Below, one piece after another: positions 17,650-25,741 of a stretch of 64,000 nucleotides of DNA. Location: assembly GCA_020634855.1 (NCBI GenBank), contig JACKAU010000006.1, positions 310,001-374,000 of the forward strand. The letters are read 5' to 3'. Both the position numbers and the translations under genes were made by a program. This stretch comes from Anaerolineales bacterium (GTDB lineage: Bacteria > Chloroflexota > Anaerolineae > 4572-78 > J111). Within the stretch, counting starts at the first letter, position 1; each line of letters begins with the position of its first letter. The notes beneath the pieces were generated by a model. It did no database searches. It was given only the letters and a program-made list of their open reading frames with translations, and had not been told where the DNA came from.

Positions 17650-18003
17650 TTACTCAGCCGCTTCCTCTGTGGCCTCGACGGTTGGCTCGGTCGTGGCTTC
17701 CTCCGTTGCCTCTACCGTGGCTTCCTCCGTCGTCTCCGGCACGGCAACCTCAACGTAACTGTTTACAATTTGATCCTGAAATTCCTTGGCCGCCTCGGCG
17801 TTGGCCGGAGGTTCGGGGGTATACATGGGAGGCAGACCGGCCGGTTCGAAATCTGCTTCGGTTTCAAGGACTGCTTCTTCCTGACCGACAGCCGGATAGA
17901 TCATAAAAGGAATAACAAACGAGACAACAGCAACAATGAGGGCCAAGACTATCAGCCCACCAAATACAACATAAGAACCAGGCGTAAGTTTACGAGAAGC
18001 CAT
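17650..18003 (-). CDS. Small single-span membrane protein with Thr/Glu-rich tail
   Basis: A 117-residue protein with a short basic N-terminus (MASRKLTPGSYV), one membrane segment at about residues 13-36 and an extracytoplasmic acidic tail with repeated EEAT/VEAT units after residue 88. The repeats in the tail resemble low-complexity stalks found on other proteins of this genome. An AAAGGAAA site lies about 12 bases before the ATG. No family was recognised. Confidence 0.65.
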   Translation of the reverse strand: MASRKLTPGSYVVFGGLIVLALIVAVVSFVIPFMIYPAVGQEEAVLETEADFEPAGLPPMYTPEPPANAEAAKEFQDQIVNSYVEVAVPETTEEATVEATEEATTEPTVEATEEAAE

Positions 18004-18512
18004 TCCGTAAAAAATTTCCTTTCTAATTTAAATATAGATTTGAGTGTGCAGCCTAAGAGGCTTTGTATTTACCCAACGGACAAGTGTAGCGCCGGTTTTT
18101 GATAGGAAATTCTGCCGGATTAGTTCAATTTTAGGACTAATCCATGGCAACACCAGAGCTGCCGGTTGGGTCATTGGTCACGGGGTTTTTTTTATCGGAC
18201 AGACCTTTGCGGAAGTTATTTAACGCTCAATCCTTAATAATCTGCCTCGGACCTAAGTATAAGATATTTTTCTAGTTATGGAAAACGGCTCGATCACTTT
18301 TGTAAACAGATGTAATTCTTCCGCTTAAAATTTGGGATGGCTACGGATAATCAGTTCTCAGGCTTTTCTCAGCTTCCTCTTAAGTAATTTTTAATTTGAT
18401 TGTCTAAAATCAGACTCGGATATCGCGTCTATAAAAGTTTAGGTGTGGCATCCGTAAACTCTACAAACTCCATAAACTCTACGAACTCTATAAACGCTAA
18501 GGGGAGGACAGC
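18004..18512. other. Intergenic region before M23 peptidase gene
   Basis: About 500 AT-rich bases between divergent genes. A short CGGGG followed by eight T at about 18180-18192 could be part of a terminator but has no strong stem. The last 50 bases before the peptidase gene are a G-poor run of nine-base units like AAACTCTAC/CATAAACTCTA (18460-18495), similar to a run at 63067-63115. No gene was recognised. Confidence 0.5.
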
Positions 18513-20318
18513 ATGCATTTCATTTCGAATCGAACCATTCCTAAATGGATGATTGCGGCAACGGCCGTCTTGATCCTATTAGGATTAGCTTCAATCCTTC
18601 CGCCGCAACCTGTCCAGGCCCAAAGCCCGGCCGACAGCGACGCACCGGTCGAAGGGGAGCGCCCCTTTCAACTGCCCTTTGCCGAGCCGTCCGGCCTCGA
18701 CACCTGGATGATGGCCCAACCTTACGGTAACACCACCGGCGCGTATCGCCAGCGGTTTACCACCTACGGTGCGTCCGGCGGCATTCACTTCGGCGTCGAT
18801 CTATCGGCGCCGTGCGGCACCCCCGTGGTTGCTATGGCCGATGGCGTTGTCTTTGCCATTGATGGGCCGTTTGGCTCGCCGCCTCACAACCTGATGATCG
18901 ACCACCCCCAACTGGGCTACGCCGCGATGTACGGCCACCTGCTGGAAGCGCCTAATTTACAACCGGGCGAGGTAGTCGAGCAGGGGCAAGTAGTCGCCTA
19001 TACCGGCGACTCGGCCGAAACCTGCTACGGCCGGCCCCACCTCCATTTGGAAATTCGCGACCTGAACCACATCCAAAAATTTAATCCGCTCACCCTCATC
19101 GAGGCCAATTGGGATAATTTGGCTTTGGTTGGCGACTCAGGGCGTAGTTTTGCCCGCGACTTGACCGATCCGCGTAAATGGCAGTCGCTGTATGATCAGC
19201 CTGGCGCTCAAACCGGCGGTCCCATCGTCAATGACTTCGATTATCCCTGGCCGTTCGATTGGGAACAGCGATCCATCAATTCAATAATTCCGGCCAGCTT
19301 GGTCATCTCCGATAGGGATTCCGATATGGCCGAGGAACCGGCCGAGACGCCGAGCGCAGCGCCGCTAACGCCGTTGAATGTGGGCCGTCAAATCACCGTT
19401 GGCGACTGCTGTAGCCAATTTTATTGGTCCGGCGACTCAACCGAAGTGCGTTTTATCGACCAACCTAGCCCGGATGCCGCTTTGGGTATCTGGGGGGTTG
19501 ATGTTACCCAGGCCGAAGCTGCCGCGCAGTTAGTCACGGATCGGTTAGGCTACTACAGCCCCGACGGCCGGTATCTGGCTTATCCTAATCGGACTGCCGG
19601 ATTGGCCGTCATCGAGCGCCTATCCGACGGCCAAACCTGGGAAATCGATACCCAAGAACGTAGTCCCAACTTTACGCCCGACAGTCAACACATCACCTGG
19701 ACGGCCTACGATGAAGATGCCCCGCGTGATAATCGCCAAGAGACCATTTGGCTGGCGAATGTGGACGGCAGTGACGCCCAACCCATTTTCAGCGGGCGTC
19801 GCACCAATGCTATGGGCTGGCTATCTGATACCGAGCTGCTGATGTCGCGGCGGGTTCCCGGCAGCTCTGATGAGCAGCTTTTCATTTATGATACCGAAAC
19901 CAGTAACGAAACGCCCGTGTTAGACACCGCCGAACCCCGCGACCTGGCCTTGAGCCGCGATAAACGGTACCTGGTCTACCAAATTCGATTTGAGTCGAAC
20001 GCCGCCGAAAACGGGCTGTGGCTGCTCGACTTGCAAAATCCCGAAGACGGCCCAGAGAAACTGCCCTTTTATGGCGCTTACCACTGGCGTGACGGTCAAA
20101 ATCTCATCTACATTCCGTACAATCCCGACGCCGCCGAACATATCTTTTACGAATATGACGTCATTACCGGCGAAAGCCGCCAACTGATCCCCGAAGGTTC
20201 CAATGTGGTGATCACCAACAACAGTTGGCAAGTCTCACCGGATGGAGACAAAATCGCTCTGGCTGCGACCGACGGCATGACGCCGAATGGAATTTGGGTC
20301 CTAGACATCGACGACTAG
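18513..20318 (+). CDS. Secreted M23 (LytM) peptidase with C-terminal beta-propeller
   Basis: A 601-residue exported protein with a signal peptide at residues 1-36 (cleavage likely after VQAQ). The M23 metallopeptidase domain spans about 65-200: HFGVD at 92-96 supplies the first His and Asp zinc ligands, and HLHLE at 176-180 supplies the catalytic and third zinc His. All key residues are present, so cleavage of peptidoglycan cross-bridges or related peptides is likely. From about residue 290 it has TolB/WD40-like (PD40) repeats, recognisable as YYSPDGRYLAYPN, NFTPDSQHITW, ALSRDKRYLVYQ and VSPDGDKIALAA. The fusion may tether the peptidase to a partner or polymer. A GGGGAGGA site precedes the ATG. 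Confidence 0.88.
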   Translation: MHFISNRTIPKWMIAATAVLILLGLASILPPQPVQAQSPADSDAPVEGERPFQLPFAEPSGLDTWMMAQPYGNTTGAYRQRFTTYGASGGIHFGVDLSAPCGTPVVAMADGVVFAIDGPFGSPPHNLMIDHPQLGYAAMYGHLLEAPNLQPGEVVEQGQVVAYTGDSAETCYGRPHLHLEIRDLNHIQKFNPLTLIEANWDNLALVGDSGRSFARDLTDPRKWQSLYDQPGAQTGGPIVNDFDYPWPFDWEQRSINSIIPASLVISDRDSDMAEEPAETPSAAPLTPLNVGRQITVGDCCSQFYWSGDSTEVRFIDQPSPDAALGIWGVDVTQAEAAAQLVTDRLGYYSPDGRYLAYPNRTAGLAVIERLSDGQTWEIDTQERSPNFTPDSQHITWTAYDEDAPRDNRQETIWLANVDGSDAQPIFSGRRTNAMGWLSDTELLMSRRVPGSSDEQLFIYDTETSNETPVLDTAEPRDLALSRDKRYLVYQIRFESNAAENGLWLLDLQNPEDGPEKLPFYGAYHWRDGQNLIYIPYNPDAAEHIFYEYDVITGESRQLIPEGSNVVITNNSWQVSPDGDKIALAATDGMTPNGIWVLDIDD

Positions 20319-20333
20319 AACGCCCAGCCTTAG

Positions 20334-20434
20334 TTGGACAGAACTTACAACGCAGTTCAAAAGATGACAGTCACTAATTTGGTGATAAATCAGCGTCAGT
20401 GGCTGTCACCTGATTTTTGCGTAAGTCCTGTTGG
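20334..20434. repeat. Inverted-repeat element, about 100 bp
   Basis: Left end TTGGACAGAACTTACAACGC and right end GCGTAAGTCCTGTTGG are imperfectly inverted, and inside lies a second stem, TGACAGTCACT/AGTGGCTGTCA. The nested design and AGGACTTACGC end resemble miniature inverted-repeat elements. It lies 15 bases after the M23 gene stop and could also act as a terminator. Confidence 0.6.
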
Positions 20435-20518
20435 GTAGCTGTTGGCAGCCAACCGACTAACCCACTATCCAACTCACCAACCAACCATCCATCCAACTAT
20501 TCAAGGAGGACAAGATAA

Positions 20519-21424
20519 ATGTTCAAGAAAATAATCATTGCTGTCGCAGTGCTGGTTATTATTGCCGTTGGAGCTGTCGGCTACTTCGTCTTTAAACCAC
20601 CGGCCGAAGCCAGCGCCCCGATTGAAGCCATCCCACTGCAAGCGGATGAGTCAATCGAAACCAATAGTGAAGCCGAAGTGGAAGTAATCGAGCCGGAAAC
20701 GCAAGAAGCGGCTGACGCTGAAGTAGTTGACGAAAGTCAGGTTCAACCCGAGGCTCAGGTTGAAGATGAAGTGGATATTCAAGAAGAAGCAGCGGCTGAG
20801 ACCGAAATGGTCGAGGAAAATGTCGTTCCGGAAGAAGCGGCTGCTGAGGCTGAGCCGGCTGAAGACGTGGTCACCGAGCCGGTCATCTACGAAATTGTCC
20901 AATCCGAGTCAGAAGCGCGCTTCTTGATTGACGAAGTCCTGCGCGGCGACCCCATTACCGTGGTCGGAACCACCGATCAGGTTGCCGGCCAGATTGCGGT
21001 CGATTTCAACGATCCTCAGGCTTCCCAACTGGGCGTCATTCAGGTCAACGCCCGTACCTTGGCCACCGACAACAATTTCCGCAACCGGGCCATCAAAAAT
21101 GCGATCCTGGTCACCGATAACTATGAGTACGTGACCTTCACCCCCACCGAAATCACCGGCCTGCCGGAGAGCGCCGCCATAGGCGAAACCTACAACTTCC
21201 AGGTCATCGGCGACCTGACCGTCACCGATGCCACCCGTGAAGTCACCTTTGATGTGACCGCCACCGCAACAGACGATATGCAACTAACCGGTACGGCTTC
21301 GACCAGTGTACTCTACACCGATTTTGGCCTATTTATTCCCGACGCTCCGGCGGTTGATACCGTTGATGATGTCGTTCGTCTGGAAATCGATTTTGTAGCC
21401 GAGGCGGTGTCAGCCACCAGTTGA
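20519..21424 (+). CDS. Membrane-anchored YceI-domain protein
   Basis: A 301-residue protein with an N-terminal membrane anchor (residues 4-26), a Glu-rich linker to about residue 120 and a C-terminal YceI domain (about 126-298). The domain shows the family order: EARFLIDEVLRGDPITVVG, the GQIAVDF strand, DNNFRNRAIKNAILVTDNY, the TFTPTEI strand, GDLTVTDATREVTFDV and a closing YTDFGLFIPDAP. YceI proteins have a lipocalin-like barrel that can bind polyisoprenoids or amphiphilic molecules. A GGAGGA site lies upstream, within a G-poor leader of CCAAC/CCATC units. A strong terminator follows. Confidence 0.85.
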   Translation: MFKKIIIAVAVLVIIAVGAVGYFVFKPPAEASAPIEAIPLQADESIETNSEAEVEVIEPETQEAADAEVVDESQVQPEAQVEDEVDIQEEAAAETEMVEENVVPEEAAAEAEPAEDVVTEPVIYEIVQSESEARFLIDEVLRGDPITVVGTTDQVAGQIAVDFNDPQASQLGVIQVNARTLATDNNFRNRAIKNAILVTDNYEYVTFTPTEITGLPESAAIGETYNFQVIGDLTVTDATREVTFDVTATATDDMQLTGTASTSVLYTDFGLFIPDAPAVDTVDDVVRLEIDFVAEAVSATS

Positions 21425-21456
21425 AGTAGACTCATGACCCCAGAACAAAAATCTTT

Positions 21457-21488
21457 GCGCGAGGCCATAGCTGCCTCGCGCGTTTTTT
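21457..21488 (+). terminator. Rho-independent terminator of YceI-domain gene
   Basis: GCGCGAGGC and GCCTCGCGC form a 9-bp stem with a 7-base loop followed by six T. It is located in the short gap between two convergent genes. Confidence 0.9.
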
Positions 21489-21490
21489 CC

Positions 21491-23233
21491 CTAACGACAA
21501 ATCAAAATCGGCTGCTTCGACCGTCTGAGCAGTTCATCGACAGAATCCCCCAACAGCAGCCCTTGAACCGGACTCCGGCTGTAGCCGCCCATTATAATCA
21601 AATCGATGTCCTGTTCCGCTGAGGTCTCTACGATCGCCGTCGCTACCGAGCCGTTTCTTTGGACAAACAACGGCTGTAAGTCGTGCGCTTCGAGATAGGC
21701 TTTGGCTTCGTTCTCAATCGACCGGTCGACAAATTTCCCTTCGGCGACGGTTAAAACCACCAACGGCATTCCCCACCGACCCGATAAGTAAGTGGCGACA
21801 TAAAGGGCTTCTTTGGCTTTGGAGCTGCCGTCGTAGGCCAATAGCGCCCGGTGCAGGCCGGTCGGTTGATCAGGTACGGCCAGCACCGGCCGAGCGCTGC
21901 GTTGAACCAAAGCGCGAAACTCTGAGCTTAACCGGCTGGCCAAATTGGCTCCGGGGGGATTGAGCAGCGGCGCGACCACTACATCGGCTAGGCTGGAGCG
22001 CTCGCAGATTTTCTCAACAGCCTGTCCGGCCTCGATGGACAACTTACCGTTGATGCCGGCCGCCCGGCAGCGGTCATCGAACTCAGCCTTGAGCGCCTGA
22101 ACGGCAGCGCTTGATCGTTCCGCCTCCGAGGCGACAATGTGCAATCCCCGCAAACGGCCTCGCTCTCGTTTGGCCATTTCTACACTTTGTTCAAAAGCTT
22201 GCCAGCCGGCGGCGTCGCCGGTGATGGCCACTAAAATATTATAAAACAAACGGCTCTGATCGTGAGCGATGGCTTTTTCTTTTTGCCATGCGCCTGTCTT
22301 AACGGGATTAGACGCCAATTGCTTGGGAGTCATTCGGCCTTTCAGTTGCTGGATGCGTTGGGCGGCCCCTTTCAACTCGGCCTTCTGCTGCGCGGTAAAA
22401 TCTTGCAGAGCCGTGCCGATGCCCATATCCCACTCTAGCACCTGCTTCAGTTTGGCGCGATGCTCAAAGGCCCATACATATAAATCGGCTTCGGTGCGGT
22501 CAGGAAAGTCCCTCAGTAGGGCGCGGTCACGAATAAGTTGGGCCACACCGGAGTAGACGCTGTCGTACCACAAAACAGCCGCGTCTTCGAATGACACGGG
22601 TTGTTCCGAGTCGCCGCCGGCCAAAAAAACTTGGGCTTCAATTTGCGCTTCGAGGATCCAATATTTGCCGGGAACCGTCAACCGCAGATCGGCCTCAGGC
22701 CGGCTTTCGTCCAAATTTGACCGGGCTAAAAAGTCGGCATATTCGGTTTTCAAAATCAAATCGTCCGGCCGGTCATCCGGCGATAAGGCGACCTTGGTTT
22801 GAAGTTCAATCACACTGGCCCTAATATGAGTCAAGCCCATCCGCCGGGCAATCGAAACGCGATGGTTGCCGTCTGATACAAAGTAAATCTCGCCAATCTG
22901 ATAAACGGCAATGGGCGGCATATTGCCGATGCCTTTCTGTTTGACATACGCCTGTACGCTGGCCCATCGATCTTGGTCGCTCTTGCGAAGCGGCAAAAAA
23001 GAGCGCGTGAAATCGTCGTAGCGCCCGCTGCTGCCGACAATGGCCTCAAGGGGAATTTCTTGGACGCCTTTCTCAACGGTGTCGGGCGATTTTAATCTTT
23101 GGCTGACCTCATTAAATGATAGCAGTTTGGTCGATTTGCCCGTAAAACGAGCAACCAGTTCCTCCATCGCCGCCTGCCGGCGGGCTTGGTGAAAATCCTG
23201 TACAGCATTATCTACAGGTAACTCTTGACTCAT
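21491..23233 (-). CDS. ParB-like/universal stress protein (USP) fusion
   Basis: A 580-residue cytoplasmic protein. Residues about 40-150 resemble the ParB/sulfiredoxin-like fold, with VSDGNHRVSIARRMGLTHI as the conserved G-x-H-R segment. A middle domain (about 155-310) has YWILEAQIEAQVFLAGG and is not recognised, perhaps related to DUF4032. Residues about 320-445 and 445-580 are two USP domains; the last ends with MGGYSRSPVQGLLLGDSVDE, the G-x2-G-x9-G-S/D nucleotide-binding signature. The second USP domain may therefore bind ATP; the first has a less complete motif. The ATG has a GAGGAGG site. The combination suggests a nucleotide-responsive protein, but the role of the ParB-like part is unknown. 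Confidence 0.82.
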   Translation of the reverse strand: MSQELPVDNAVQDFHQARRQAAMEELVARFTGKSTKLLSFNEVSQRLKSPDTVEKGVQEIPLEAIVGSSGRYDDFTRSFLPLRKSDQDRWASVQAYVKQKGIGNMPPIAVYQIGEIYFVSDGNHRVSIARRMGLTHIRASVIELQTKVALSPDDRPDDLILKTEYADFLARSNLDESRPEADLRLTVPGKYWILEAQIEAQVFLAGGDSEQPVSFEDAAVLWYDSVYSGVAQLIRDRALLRDFPDRTEADLYVWAFEHRAKLKQVLEWDMGIGTALQDFTAQQKAELKGAAQRIQQLKGRMTPKQLASNPVKTGAWQKEKAIAHDQSRLFYNILVAITGDAAGWQAFEQSVEMAKRERGRLRGLHIVASEAERSSAAVQALKAEFDDRCRAAGINGKLSIEAGQAVEKICERSSLADVVVAPLLNPPGANLASRLSSEFRALVQRSARPVLAVPDQPTGLHRALLAYDGSSKAKEALYVATYLSGRWGMPLVVLTVAEGKFVDRSIENEAKAYLEAHDLQPLFVQRNGSVATAIVETSAEQDIDLIIMGGYSRSPVQGLLLGDSVDELLRRSKQPILICR

Positions 23234-23549
23234 TTAGATCCTCCTCGATCCAACTTAGCACAACGGTAATTGGCCAGGGCGTCGGCCAATTATAGCCCCA
23301 TTCCTCTAATCGCGATACTCAGCCAGCGCTGCCGCAATCTGTATCGGTAGGATGTCAACATATTGAGGTTCGGGATTGGGATACGGCATTACCCGGTTGG
23401 ACTACCTGGTATGAACCAGGGTTCCATCAGAGCTATATCAAATTCGCTCTCATACTGAATAAAAATCACTCTACTGAGTAGACCTCGGAGCGCGTAAATG
23501 GTTTAAAATAGGAACAAAGCTAAACTGACAAACAAGAGGTAATGATATT
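23234..23549. other. Intergenic region between divergent genes
   Basis: About 315 bases between the ParB-like/USP gene and a small membrane protein. A hairpin CCTGGT/ACCAGG is seen at 23405-23420. No other structure or gene was recognised. Confidence 0.5.
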
Positions 23550-23957
23550 ATGCGACTTTTTCTGGTAATCGTCTTATTAACCGCTACAGCATGGGATATT
23601 TTCACAACGATCTACGGGACAGTCCAAGTCTTGGGATTTGGGCCATTTCAGATTGCGGCCTCGATTTTATTTAGTGCTTTAATTGCCGCTTTTGTAATCA
23701 ATACGGCTCGGATTTTACGGCTAAGACAAGGCTTTGTGGGCGTTATGGTTAAATTCTTTTGGCTCATCGCCCTGGCCTATGATTTCTACACCTCCTGGAT
23801 TGGCAATGCCAAGTTAGTGACGCAAGGCCGCGGCGATCCGCAAGAAGTCATCTTGCTGGTCGGCCTAACCATATTGGTCATTGCCTCCCCAATCCTGCTC
23901 TCGGCTGTGTGGCAAGGCCGGCTGCTGGGTAACCCCCAACAGCAACCTTCAACATAA
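23550..23957 (+). CDS. Small polytopic membrane protein
   Basis: A 135-residue protein with about four hydrophobic segments: MRLFLVIVLLTATAW at the N-terminus, FQIAASILFSALIAAFVI, VMVKFFWLIALAYDFY and EVILLVGLTILVIASPILLS. Charged loops are short. No family was recognised. An AGAGGT site precedes the ATG, and a strong terminator follows. It immediately precedes the T7SS-like locus but is separated from it by that terminator, so it is probably not part of the same unit. Confidence 0.72.
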   Translation: MRLFLVIVLLTATAWDIFTTIYGTVQVLGFGPFQIAASILFSALIAAFVINTARILRLRQGFVGVMVKFFWLIALAYDFYTSWIGNAKLVTQGRGDPQEVILLVGLTILVIASPILLSAVWQGRLLGNPQQQPST

Positions 23958-23981
23958 ATACAATACGCTAAAATAGCCTTC

Positions 23982-24017
23982 AAAAAGGCGTCGATCGATG
24001 ATCGACGCCTTTTTTTA
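23982..24017 (+). terminator. Rho-independent terminator upstream of T7SS-like locus
   Basis: AAAAAGGCGTCGATC and GATCGACGCCTTTTT form a perfect long stem followed by T-rich sequence. It marks the left boundary of the secretion locus. Confidence 0.9.
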
Positions 24018-24181
24018 TTATTTCCGCCAAATTTTTCGCACTTAAGGCGCACTCAAGGCGCAGTTGGATGATATAAACATTACATCCTTTGTGGCGCCGG
24101 GAAAAATCACCGGCCTACCACTAGCACTTCTGCTTAAATCTAATAAACCATTATCAAACTAAAGTTAAGGAGTAATGCACT

Positions 24182-24481
24182 ATGAGTGACGAAATTAAAG
24201 CAGATTACGAACAACTTGAAGATGTCGCCACCCAATTTACCAATCAGGCCAATGAGATCGAGCAAATGATCCGCCAATACCACGCCAACTACCGCGAACT
24301 GCGGGACGGCGGCTGGCTTGGCCGTGGCGCCGAAGCCTTCATCGCGGAAATGGATGACGAAGTCAATCCCGCCGCGGCTCGCTTCTATCGAGCCTTAAAT
24401 GAAGCCAGTAAAGTGACCAAAGACATCATCAACACCGTTCGTCAAGCCGAAGAAGAAGCCGCATCTCTCTTCAAATCATAA
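24182..24481 (+). CDS. WXG100-family protein 1 (ESAT-6-like)
   Basis: A 99-residue helical-hairpin protein. The turn reads GGWLGRGAEAF with Trp45 and the W-x-G at residues 45-47, in the position typical of the WXG100 family, and the two halves are amphipathic helices. It ends in RQAEEEAASLF. WXG100 proteins form dimers and are secreted through ESX/Ess systems. The N-terminal IKADYEQLE and the turn are nearly the same in the long proteins at 36457, 38799 and 39813, so this looks like the basic version of the N-terminal domain used by those. The ATG has an AAGGAG site. It is first in a row of four small genes. Confidence 0.9.
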   Translation: MSDEIKADYEQLEDVATQFTNQANEIEQMIRQYHANYRELRDGGWLGRGAEAFIAEMDDEVNPAAARFYRALNEASKVTKDIINTVRQAEEEAASLFKS

Positions 24482-24531
24482 TTAAACCTAGCCAACAAAC
24501 TAACAAACTAACCAATTAACGGAGGTCATAC

Positions 24532-24828
24532 ATGTCTTACGAAGAAATTAAACTCGATTACGGCAAAGCAGAAGCGATGATCCAATCCTTCAACGCCGGC
24601 AAGCAGCAACTTGAACAAACCAACAGCCAAATGAAGAAAATTGCCGATCAATTACAATCCGGCGCGCTGCTGGGTAAAGGTGGACAAGCGTTTACCGAAG
24701 CTATCACCGGCAGTCTGGTTCCCAGCATCGACAAGCTGACCGAAAAATTTGAAGAATTGGCCGGCGACGTTCAAGCCGCCATCAACTACATGCAGCAAGC
24801 CGATCGCCGCGCTAAGAGTAAATTCTAA
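24532..24828 (+). CDS. WXG100-like protein 2
   Basis: A 98-residue helical-hairpin protein whose turn reads GALLGKGGQAF, so the Trp is replaced by Leu but the Gly and the following aromatic are kept. Its C-terminus is YMQQADRRAKSKF, with a Tyr and Asp near the end resembling, but not matching exactly, the Y-x-x-x-D/E export signal. Heterodimer partners in T7SS often lack the Trp in one subunit, so this may pair with the product of 24182 or another of the four. A CGGAGG site lies upstream in a G-poor leader of CTAAC units. Confidence 0.82.
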   Translation: MSYEEIKLDYGKAEAMIQSFNAGKQQLEQTNSQMKKIADQLQSGALLGKGGQAFTEAITGSLVPSIDKLTEKFEELAGDVQAAINYMQQADRRAKSKF

Positions 24829-24949
24829 TCAATGACAAATAGAACGTTGGCTAGTTGACCAACAACCCAACCAACCCACTAACTAACCAGTCAACTAACC
24901 AACTAACCAGCCAACTAACTAACCAAACTAACTGACAAGGAGAATAACA

Positions 24950-25285
24950 ATGTTTAAAAGCTTTTTAATGCGCTTAGCCCGCAAACTTTTGGAAAGCGCC
25001 CTAGGCCAACTAACCAAGCAGTTCAACGTCATCGACGACCAGGTTCTCAATCCGCTCAACAAGATTGTCGATATCGTATCCGGCGGAGCCTGGATCGGTG
25101 AAGGCGCTAACGCTTTTATGGACGAAATCAATACCCTGGTCATCCCCAAAGTCACCAGCATCGGCACCGAAATCGACGTCACCAAAACCCTGGTCATCAA
25201 AGCCGAAGATCTGATTGTCCAAGCCGACGAGCGCGTCTCGCAACTGGTCAACTCCCAGTTGGTTGATGCATTCAAATTCTACTAA
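24950..25285 (+). CDS. WXG100-like protein 3
   Basis: A 111-residue protein predicted as a helical hairpin with the turn GGAWIGEGANAF, containing W-I-G. It has a slightly longer basic N-terminus (MFKSFLMRLARKLLE) and ends in DAFKFY. An AAGGAG site lies in front of the ATG. The leader before it (24836-24935) is a low-complexity run of CCAAC/CTAAC units almost free of G. It is the third of four WXG100-like genes in tandem. Confidence 0.85.
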   Translation: MFKSFLMRLARKLLESALGQLTKQFNVIDDQVLNPLNKIVDIVSGGAWIGEGANAFMDEINTLVIPKVTSIGTEIDVTKTLVIKAEDLIVQADERVSQLVNSQLVDAFKFY

Positions 25286-25339
25286 ACCAACCTAATTCAT
25301 TCTGTTAAAGAACAGTAAATTAATCTCAGGAGGAACCTC

Positions 25340-25633
25340 ATGAACGAAGTTTATATGAATGTACCCGAAGTTCGCGCCATTGCCAAAACCTTCAATACCC
25401 TTAACGACGTCCTGCAAGGCGTTCTCAAAGCTCTGGAAGCCATTGTTACCCTATTAAAAGGCGCGGCCTTTATGGGCTTGGTCGGAGCCAGCAGCATTGC
25501 CTATTTTGTCGAATCACTCAAGCCGCCCATCGAAGAGATGGCCGACAAATTCGAGGAACTGAACAAAGACCTGAACCAGTCAGTTGACGCTTACGAAAAC
25601 GGCGACGAACAAGGCGCCACCCGCTTCTACTAA
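25340..25633 (+). CDS. WXG100-like protein 4
   Basis: A 97-residue protein with two helices and the turn GAAFMGLVGASS, where Trp is replaced by Phe-Met. The C-terminus YENGDEQGATRFY contains Y-x-x-x-D, the type VII export motif, near its end. Like the product of 24950 it ends in an aromatic pair after a basic residue. A CAGGAGGA site precedes the ATG. It probably forms one of the secreted dimers of the locus. Confidence 0.8.
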   Translation: MNEVYMNVPEVRAIAKTFNTLNDVLQGVLKALEAIVTLLKGAAFMGLVGASSIAYFVESLKPPIEEMADKFEELNKDLNQSVDAYENGDEQGATRFY

Positions 25634-25650
25634 ATCGCACCGGTCTCTAA

Positions 25651-25695
25651 AGACCTGACAGGTTTTCGAATGAACTTTGAAAACCTGTCAGGTCT
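25651..25695. repeat. Hairpin repeat (AGACCTGACAGG type)
   Basis: AGACCTGACAGGTTTTC and GAAAACCTGTCAGGTCT form a 17-bp perfect stem with an 11-base loop between two genes of the locus. A decayed copy lies at 43329-43424, and a hairpin of the same sort but different sequence at 37802-37830. Confidence 0.85.
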
Positions 25696-25741
25696 GGCAA
25701 CTTTAATTCCCAATTGCTAATTACACCGAGGGGGATAAGAG

